Part shown: one piece after another, positions 12,495 to 17,423 of the stretch
Position numbering within the stretch: position 1 is the first letter of the stretch
Layout: every line of letters begins with the position of its first letter
Source of the DNA: DATJGF01 sp035495315
GTDB lineage: Bacteria; Verrucomicrobiota; Verrucomicrobiia; Limisphaerales; UBA8199
Direction of reading: 5' to 3'
DNA length: 17,423 nt
NCBI GenBank assembly: GCA_035495315.1
Contig: DATJGF010000093.1
Coordinates: 1-17,423 of the forward strand
Made by a program: the position numbers and the translations under genes
Notes under the pieces: model-generated
What the model saw: only the letters and a program-made list of their open reading frames with translations
Told to the model about the DNA's origin: nothing
Databases searched by the model: none

Positions 12495-14345
12495 CTAACG
12501 TATGCTAACTGGCTCCGAAAGCTTCGAGACCCCGCTTTCATTAAAAGCTTCAATCGCAAAATGGTAACTCTGCCCGATCGTTAAAGCGCGAAGCTCCAGC
12601 TTTGTGCCCTGGTCGGCAAAGACCTGGTAGGTTTGGTACAGTTTATCCGACCGAATCCCCCAGAGGATGTTGTAGCCAACAACTCCGGGAACCCCCTGCC
12701 AGGTAATAAATGCGTTCCGTTCGTCCGCATCCCGGCGGACCTCGAGGCGCAGAGGGATTTCAGGGGCGGAACCTGCCCCTCGGCCGAATACGCGAATGTC
12801 GCTGATGGCGAGGTTGGGTGAGGCGGTATAAACATGCTCATATTTTATGTAGCGCGCCTGCACCGGTTGCCGTAATTCGATGTACGCATTCGGCCGATCG
12901 CGCTTCGCGTTCGTCAGGTCAGCCATGATGGACCAGGTCTTGCCATCAGCCGATGCATACAACTTGAACTGGGTATAGACATTTGTGTCACTCGCAAAAA
13001 TCCCCGACTTGTAATCCGTGTAGTTCACCTGAACTGCCCTGATCTCACAGTTCCCAAGCAGATCCAGTGTCACCCATTCACCCGGCTGGTTCGTGCTCGC
13101 CAGCCAAAACGTTCTCGGGTCTTCGTCGGTGATATTCGCCACCGCATAAGGACTCACCACCGAAGAAGCCGTGCAAGGTTTGCGATATGACAGCAGCATC
13201 CAGCCGGTAAAAAGCACCTCCGAATTCTGCCACTTGCGCGCTGGCAGATAATGCGGGAAATCGCCAAAGCGCGTGCTGACGTGCAAAAACCCCTCACCAT
13301 CGAAGCCTGCAGGGAACATCGAAATCCGTCGCTCGAAATCGAAATTGACCGCAACCCATGGCGTGCCGGTGTTCCAATAATTGCCGTAGTTATCCTGAAA
13401 AGTATTGCCGTGCCCGGCCCCGGTCATGAAGCCACCCGGCTTGTAAGAGACCGGATTATTGGGCGCGTAGGTGAACGGGCCCAAAGGGCCATCACCCACG
13501 TACGTGCCATTAGCGTAAACGTTGTATTCGGTCCCGGGCCCGGCGTATTGCAGGTAATATTTGCCGTTATATTTGGTCATCCACGCCCCCTCGATGAATG
13601 GTTTAATCGTGGAGGTGTGGTTTCGTCCAAAACGCTCCCAGCCGTGTAGCTCCGGGTGCAACGCGATCATTTCTTGTGCCGTGCCGATGTAAGTCAGGCG
13701 ATTGGCAAAATCCAACTCGATCCCATAAATCGGATACACGTTCGAGGAGCCAAAGTACATAAACCACCGGCCCGTATCCTCGTCGTGAAAAATCGCCGGA
13801 TCCCACGGCCCGGCTGCTCCCGGCATGTACGGTAACAGCGGATTAAACACGTCCAGGTGCCCATTCCACGGCGTGATAGTGCTGTAGATTGGCCGGCGCT
13901 CGAACGTCGATTGAAACAGATACAGCTTATCGCCGACAGACAATGCCGCCGGCGCGCACATGTCTTCCCTTGGCCAGACGTTCGGCTGGACGTACTCCCA
14001 ATTCACCAGGTCTTTGGAATGCCACCAACCGCCCGAGATGGTGACGAACAGGTAATATTCTCCCTTGTGATTTACCATGACGGGATCGGCCCCTGAGCGA
14101 TAGGAGATATTCCTGGGCTCCTGCTCGAAGTTGTATTGGTAGTTAATGTCGATAGGGTTGCAGTAGGTCTTCTGTCCTGGGAACTGTGCGAGAGCAGCCG
14201 ACCCGGCCGCGGAGAATATCAGCACAGAGGACCAGACAATCCCTAGACACGAATTATGGAATCGTTCTCGGTCTCGTCCTCGAAGGGGGATCATTGGACA
14301 TAGTTCGAGGACAAGAACGAGGACGACCGCGAGAGCAAGATTCAT
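12495..14345 (-). CDS. Secreted GH43-family glycosidase with F5/8-type and FnIII-like domains
   Basis: The ORF has 616 codons. The ATG at 14345 overlaps the upstream stop as ATGA; a second ATG at 14294 gives a more normal signal peptide (SSVLIFSAAGSAALAQ, residues 39-54). The five-bladed propeller domain (about 58-400) shows the GH43 acids: Asp87 in RSGADPVMVNHKGEYYLF, Asp182 in GPWDPAIFHDEDTGRWFMYF, and Glu252 in FIEGAWMTKYNGKYYLQYA. GH43 enzymes are mostly arabinofuranosidases and xylosidases, with galactosidases among the related members. Residues ~405-530 form an F5/8-type C (CBM32-like) domain: VANITDEDPRTFWLAS...GEWVTLDLL...YIKYEHVY...AISDIRVFGRG. Residues ~540-616 are fibronectin III-like. 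It acts outside the cytoplasm on plant- or algal-type glycan; the precise sugar is not readable. It is last in a leftward set with a secreted protein, a LarA homologue and an SDR. Confidence 0.85.
   Translation of the reverse strand: MNLALAVVLVLVLELCPMIPLRGRDRERFHNSCLGIVWSSVLIFSAAGSAALAQFPGQKTYCNPIDINYQYNFEQEPRNISYRSGADPVMVNHKGEYYLFVTISGGWWHSKDLVNWEYVQPNVWPREDMCAPAALSVGDKLYLFQSTFERRPIYSTITPWNGHLDVFNPLLPYMPGAAGPWDPAIFHDEDTGRWFMYFGSSNVYPIYGIELDFANRLTYIGTAQEMIALHPELHGWERFGRNHTSTIKPFIEGAWMTKYNGKYYLQYAGPGTEYNVYANGTYVGDGPLGPFTYAPNNPVSYKPGGFMTGAGHGNTFQDNYGNYWNTGTPWVAVNFDFERRISMFPAGFDGEGFLHVSTRFGDFPHYLPARKWQNSEVLFTGWMLLSYRKPCTASSVVSPYAVANITDEDPRTFWLASTNQPGEWVTLDLLGNCEIRAVQVNYTDYKSGIFASDTNVYTQFKLYASADGKTWSIMADLTNAKRDRPNAYIELRQPVQARYIKYEHVYTASPNLAISDIRVFGRGAGSAPEIPLRLEVRRDADERNAFITWQGVPGVVGYNILWGIRSDKLYQTYQVFADQGTKLELRALTIGQSYHFAIEAFNESGVSKLSEPVSIR
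14262..14326. repeat. CGAGGACGA-type inverted repeat inside GH43 5' end
   Basis: Arms at 14262-14284 and 14304-14326 are inverted copies matching at 20 of 23 positions, with a 19-base loop. They are the same family as 11271-11416. Read in the GH43 frame they encode VLVLVLEL and RGRDRERF. Confidence 0.75.
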
Positions 14346-15220
14346 TGCGCCCCAAAATCCTTGCGGTACCGCTTCAACAACTTTTCGGGATCATTTTTCA
14401 AAAGATAAAGCTTCGCCCGAAACCGTCTTGTTTCACGAGGCGCCAATCCACCGACATGCGGATCGCTGTGCAGGCAAACATAAACACCTTGAAATAATTC
14501 GTGCGTCGTACTCGAGGCCGTCGCGAGCAGGTATTTGTCGTCGGCCGAGAAGCAGCCGATCAATCCGTTGACCGGCTGATCCGGGCTGATCGGACGCGGG
14601 TTGATATCCCGCAAATCGATACCTTTCGGGACATACAGCTGGCCGCCGTGATACAGGGCCTCCTCGCGGCGGTGCGTCTTGTCCATAGTCGTCAATCCTT
14701 TGTCGGTAAATATGAAGCTCTTGAATATATAATTGCTTTGATTCAAGCCCGTGAAGCGTTCGACGCGAATGCACGCCGGTTCGAACCAATCAATGTCGAC
14801 CGTCTGATCGCCTAGATTTTTTAGCTCGAACTGAAACTCAACTTCGTCGCTTCGGGCGCGGATCTCATGCCGCATTTCGACATTCGGTTCGACCGTTGTT
14901 AAGAAACGCAGACGATGTGGTTCACTTGATACGAGCTTGGTTTTGTGGGGCAACGTGGTCTTATTCCAATCGCGGCCCGTTGCGCCCTTTCGGCAGAACG
15001 CCTCCAGATACCACACCTCTATTTTCTCGCCGGGCACATTCGAGCCGGAAATGGTCAACAGGTTGTTGGTCCAATCCAACGAGAGTGCCGGTGCGGCGGC
15101 CGCAGACGAACTAAAGTTGAGCCACGAAAGGGCGCAAAGAACACAAAAAAGGGCGGGGGATGGGTGGAGGAAGAGGGTGGATCGTGGTTGGCTCAACTCT
15201 TTGTGCTTTTTCGTGGCCAT
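14342..15220 (-). CDS. Secreted protein of unknown function
   Basis: The protein has 292 residues. Residues 15-43 form an export signal (TLFLHPSPALFCVLCALSWL, then NFSSSAAAAPA). The mature part appears beta-rich: SLDWTNNLLTISGSNVPGEK, IEVWYLEAFCRKG, EVEFQFELKNLGDQTVDIDW, and a C-terminal RETRRFRAKLYLLKNDPEKL. I do not recognise the family. The phrasing resembles sugar-associated periplasmic proteins of Verrucomicrobiota and Planctomycetota with two beta-sandwich layers, but this is an impression only. The gene starts 13 bases after the larA-like stop and overlaps the GH43 ATG by 4 bases, so the three genes are almost certainly one transcript. The first ten codons (MATKKHKELS) are part of a palindromic repeat, as is part of the signal peptide. 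A role in glycan use with the GH43 enzyme is inferred from position. Confidence 0.7.
   Translation of the reverse strand: MATKKHKELSQPRSTLFLHPSPALFCVLCALSWLNFSSSAAAAPALSLDWTNNLLTISGSNVPGEKIEVWYLEAFCRKGATGRDWNKTTLPHKTKLVSSEPHRLRFLTTVEPNVEMRHEIRARSDEVEFQFELKNLGDQTVDIDWFEPACIRVERFTGLNQSNYIFKSFIFTDKGLTTMDKTHRREEALYHGGQLYVPKGIDLRDINPRPISPDQPVNGLIGCFSADDKYLLATASSTTHELFQGVYVCLHSDPHVGGLAPRETRRFRAKLYLLKNDPEKLLKRYRKDFGAQ
15116..15217. repeat. Palindromic repeat of the GCCACGAAA...GCAAAGA type, overlapping a gene start
   Basis: GCCACGAAAGGGCGCAAAGA (15121-15140) and its inverse at 15198-15217 match at 17 of 20 positions. A second inverted pair, GTTGAGCC (15116-15123) and GGCTCAAC (15190-15197), is nested with it. 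The right arm adjoins the ATG of the secreted protein gene. Confidence 0.7.
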
Positions 15221-15233
15221 AATCTTTGGTTTT

Positions 15234-16487
15234 CTACGGGGCGGTTGCCCAGGTTGGTGGATGTTTCAACCGGAAGAGGCGTTCCCCGGCCTTTGGCACT
15301 AACAGGACGCCGTCCTGTTCGCGGTCGGCAAAATCCTCCTGGCGGAGCGTCGCGGGATCGCGGTAACTGAGGTTGATTGCGCGACATTTCTCGGGCGGAA
15401 TTTGACTGGCCAGAGTAACGACCGCGCGGCACTTCTCGATTGCGTTTTCGAATGTCCCGCTGCCTCGTACGTGGGTCGAATGTGCGAGCACGCCCCAGGG
15501 GACGTGTTTGAACCGGTCCCATTGTTTGAGGAAATAATCGCGGCAATGGTAACCGATCGCTTCGATGTGGCTCCCGTGTGTAACGCACACTTCCCGCAAA
15601 TGCGGCGCGAAAATAATCAGCTCTCCGCCATCGGCCAGCACCGGTTCGAGTTTGTACATGCACTTCCCGGCGGTCCAGAGTTCGTCGTACATCGACGGCG
15701 CGCACGAGAGAATCGTGCGAAACGGTTTGTCTTTGTAGGTGATATGAATTTGGCTGGAAAGATCCGCGGCTTTATCCCAAGCCTGCTCCGGGGTCCCGAC
15801 GAACAAACCCGCCAGCTCTTTGTGATCATCAACCACCAGGCAAAAGCAGAGCTTGTCGACCTTCACCATGGCCCCCGCGCGATCCACCACTTTGCGCACC
15901 GGGGTCCGTTTATTGCCAATAATTTTAGGATTAGTGACGACCGCGCCCAGCCAATGAAAGAAGTTCAACACTTGCGGCCCGCTCACGCCAGGGAAGAGGT
16001 ATTTGTTCCCGCCAGAAAAACCGACTACTTCATGCGGAAACACCGGACCGATGATGATGATTTGGTCATAATCAAAAAGCAGGCGGTTCACCTCGACTGG
16101 AACCTCCATCGCGAATAACCCATCGCTTAATTTGCTCACTTCTTCCGTCGTCAGCGCCCCGATCTGCTTGAGGGCACTCGCGTTATCCCAGGCATGGTTA
16201 AAGAATCGTACGCGGCGATAGGTGGTTGAGCGTTCACCTTCAGAAAGGTCGAGCCTTTGGCGAATCGCTGCTTCGTTCATTGGTTGGTGGGTGCCCAGCG
16301 CGATGAGGACATCGAAAGCCTGGGTAACGACTCCGATCTCATTATAGAGTGCTTTAAAAACCAAACCGATCGGCGCCGTCCGTGTTCCGTCCGGCACAAT
16401 CAACAAGACTCGCTTCCCCTTGTAGGCCGCGGCAGGGCAGGCGCGCCCGACGATTTCTTCAACTTGAACTGGCGTGAGCGCGCTCAT
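15234..16487 (-). CDS. LarA-family (nickel-pincer) racemase/epimerase homologue
   Basis: The protein has 417 residues, the usual LarA length. Family blocks are clear: VPDGTRTAP (Asp33, Arg36), IALGTHQPM (His67), the cofactor region PHEVVGFSGGNKYLFPGVSG with His152 and Lys162, and FFHW (His178). Lys162 lies where LarA forms the link to the nickel-pincer nucleotide. Lactate racemase interconverts the stereoisomers of lactate by hydride transfer; other family members act on other 2-hydroxyacids, including sugar acids such as gluconate. Here the neighbours are an SDR dehydrogenase and a GH43 glycosidase, so a sugar-acid epimerase is at least as likely as a lactate racemase. No larB, larC or larE cofactor genes are in the window, so they must be elsewhere if this is active. 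A GGG purine run lies about 4 bases before the ATG. Confidence 0.85.
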   Translation of the reverse strand: MSALTPVQVEEIVGRACPAAAYKGKRVLLIVPDGTRTAPIGLVFKALYNEIGVVTQAFDVLIALGTHQPMNEAAIRQRLDLSEGERSTTYRRVRFFNHAWDNASALKQIGALTTEEVSKLSDGLFAMEVPVEVNRLLFDYDQIIIIGPVFPHEVVGFSGGNKYLFPGVSGPQVLNFFHWLGAVVTNPKIIGNKRTPVRKVVDRAGAMVKVDKLCFCLVVDDHKELAGLFVGTPEQAWDKAADLSSQIHITYKDKPFRTILSCAPSMYDELWTAGKCMYKLEPVLADGGELIIFAPHLREVCVTHGSHIEAIGYHCRDYFLKQWDRFKHVPWGVLAHSTHVRGSGTFENAIEKCRAVVTLASQIPPEKCRAINLSYRDPATLRQEDFADREQDGVLLVPKAGERLFRLKHPPTWATAP

Positions 16488-16513
16488 GCCCTTAGTACCT
16501 TCGTCTTGAACGC

Positions 16514-16598
16514 TGTAGGAGACGACGTAAGGAGACTCTGATTGTTCCGGTTGCCGCCAACCCCGCTTGAACAGAGTCTCCTTACATCGTCTCCTACA
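16514..16598. repeat. Large inverted repeat between LarA-like and SDR genes
   Basis: Arms at 16514-16540 and 16572-16598 are inverted copies matching at 26 of 27 positions, starting TGTAGGAGACGACGTAAGGA, with a 31-base loop. This resembles a short non-autonomous or REP-type repeat. In RNA it would form a very stable hairpin between the two genes and could end or attenuate transcription. It accounts for most of the 16488-16623 gap. Confidence 0.85.
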
Positions 16599-16623
16599 AA
16601 GTTCATTGGCGCCTCACCTGAGT

Positions 16624-17423
16624 TCAAATCGTTTGTGACAAGAACCCCCCATCGACTCGAATATCGGTTCCGGTGACAAAACCGCTCGCCGCATGACTGG
16701 CCAGGAACACCGCGGCACCTACCAACTCGTGCGGTTCGCCGAATCGGCCCATCGGCGTATGATTCCAGACGGCTTTGGTACGGTCGGTCGGCGAACCGTC
16801 CGGATGAAAGAGCAAGCGGCGATTCTGTTCGGCCGGGAAAAAGCCCGGAGTAATCGAGTTTACGCGCACACCCTTGGCCGCCCACTCGCGCGCAAGAAAA
16901 AAGGTCAGGTTCAGGACGGCGGCCTTCGCGGCTGAGTAGGTGGCAACGCGTGACAGTGGGAGATGGGCCGAGACACTGGCGATGTTGATAATGCTCCCTT
17001 TACCGCGTTGGACCATTACAGGCCCAAATTCCTGGCAAGGCAATAACACTCCGCCAACGAGGTTCAAATCGAAATTTGCCTGCCAATCCTGCAAGGCGAT
17101 CGCTTCAAAAGCGCGTTCGGCGCTCACAACGACTTTCGGATCGTTGCCACCCGCCGCGTTGACGAGAATGCTCGCTTTGCCCAGCGACTGCTCGAGTTTC
17201 TCATGCGCGCTCCGCAGGCTTTCCTTGTTCACGGCGTCAGCGGTGAAGAATTGTGCCGTACCTCCGCTATTCTGAATCTCCTTAACACGCGCCTGGCCGC
17301 GCTCGACATTGCGGCCGAGGACGGCAACTTTGGCACCGGCTTCGGCTAAACCTTGCGCCAACGCTCCGCCCAGCACACCGGTTGCGCCAATAACGACTGC
17401 GATTTCATTTCGCAGATCAAATA
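16624..17423 (-). CDS. SDR-family oxidoreductase (5' end outside window)
   Basis: The frame stays open to the right edge, so the first few residues are missing. The visible part begins FDLRNEIAVVIGATGVLGGA, whose GATGVLG is the Rossmann dinucleotide-binding motif; the GTG at 17376 inside it is therefore not the start. Further SDR features are LVNAAGG (the NAG-type motif), NLVGG with the structural Asn, SIINIASVSA with the catalytic Ser, and YSAAK with Tyr162 and Lys166 in visible numbering. These are followed by RVNSITPGFF, MGRFGEP and VTGTDIRVDGGF at the C-terminus. It is a classical cytoplasmic NAD(P)-dependent dehydrogenase of about 270 residues. The sequence style resembles D-mannonate oxidoreductase/gluconate 5-dehydrogenase-type SDRs, which would suit a sugar-acid pathway with the LarA homologue. 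That substrate assignment is inference. Confidence 0.88.
   Translation of the reverse strand, partial: FDLRNEIAVVIGATGVLGGALAQGLAEAGAKVAVLGRNVERGQARVKEIQNSGGTAQFFTADAVNKESLRSAHEKLEQSLGKASILVNAAGGNDPKVVVSAERAFEAIALQDWQANFDLNLVGGVLLPCQEFGPVMVQRGKGSIINIASVSAHLPLSRVATYSAAKAAVLNLTFFLAREWAAKGVRVNSITPGFFPAEQNRRLLFHPDGSPTDRTKAVWNHTPMGRFGEPHELVGAAVFLASHAASGFVTGTDIRVDGGFLSQTI

Noticed and set aside
15402..16118. 238-residue rightward ORF antisense to the LarA-like gene
   Set aside because: It is a high-GC shadow frame. The opposite strand carries clear family motifs.

Overview
The window looks like chromosomal DNA from a Verrucomicrobiota bacterium (Pedosphaera/Limisphaerales-like), or less likely a related Planctomycetota. 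The clues are a Tat-exported DUF1501 protein next to a PSCyt1/DUF1549/DUF1553 (PSD1) cytochrome-like protein, a double zinc-ribbon protein with the CxxC-x(4)-EF...CPHCG pattern common in that phylum, and several families of intergenic palindromic repeats. This assignment is inference from gene types; no rRNA or other marker is present.

Positions 1 to about 5300 are an accessory region that looks like one end of an integrated mobile element. From left to right it holds: the start of a leftward replication-type HTH protein cut by the window edge (1-380); a leftward structured leader or small RNA ending in an intrinsic terminator (460-548); a palindrome-rich control region (671-725); a rightward pair made of a membrane-anchored double zinc-ribbon protein (782-1306) and a TIR-domain protein with an unrecognised C-terminal half (1392-2549); and a leftward set made of a tyrosine integrase (3836-5182), an excisionase-like HTH protein (3367-3633) and a two-part hypothetical protein (2789-3370). 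The last two overlap at ATGA. A near-identical ribosome-binding-site cassette occurs three times in this leftward set. The TIR/zinc-ribbon pair is the best candidate for an undescribed defence-type system.

Positions 5304-9336 hold the rightward DUF1501-PSD1 pair, the usual two-gene unit of exported proteins in these phyla. Positions 9412-12310 are leftward: a half-length carbamoyl-phosphate synthase large subunit (second synthetase half plus regulatory domain only) and, upstream of it, a rhomboid protease.

Positions 12495-17423 are a leftward carbohydrate/hydroxyacid locus. In transcription order it holds an SDR oxidoreductase (5' end outside the window), a LarA-family nickel-pincer racemase/epimerase homologue, an unknown secreted protein, and a secreted GH43 glycosidase with F5/8-type and FnIII-like domains. 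A plausible reading is outside-the-cell glycan cleavage followed by cytoplasmic conversion of a sugar acid or hydroxyacid.

Palindromic repeats lie between many chromosomal genes. In three places they run into the 5' ends of exported-protein genes, so parts of the N-terminal sequences are encoded by repeat DNA. I saw no tRNA, rRNA, CRISPR array or complete insertion sequence.
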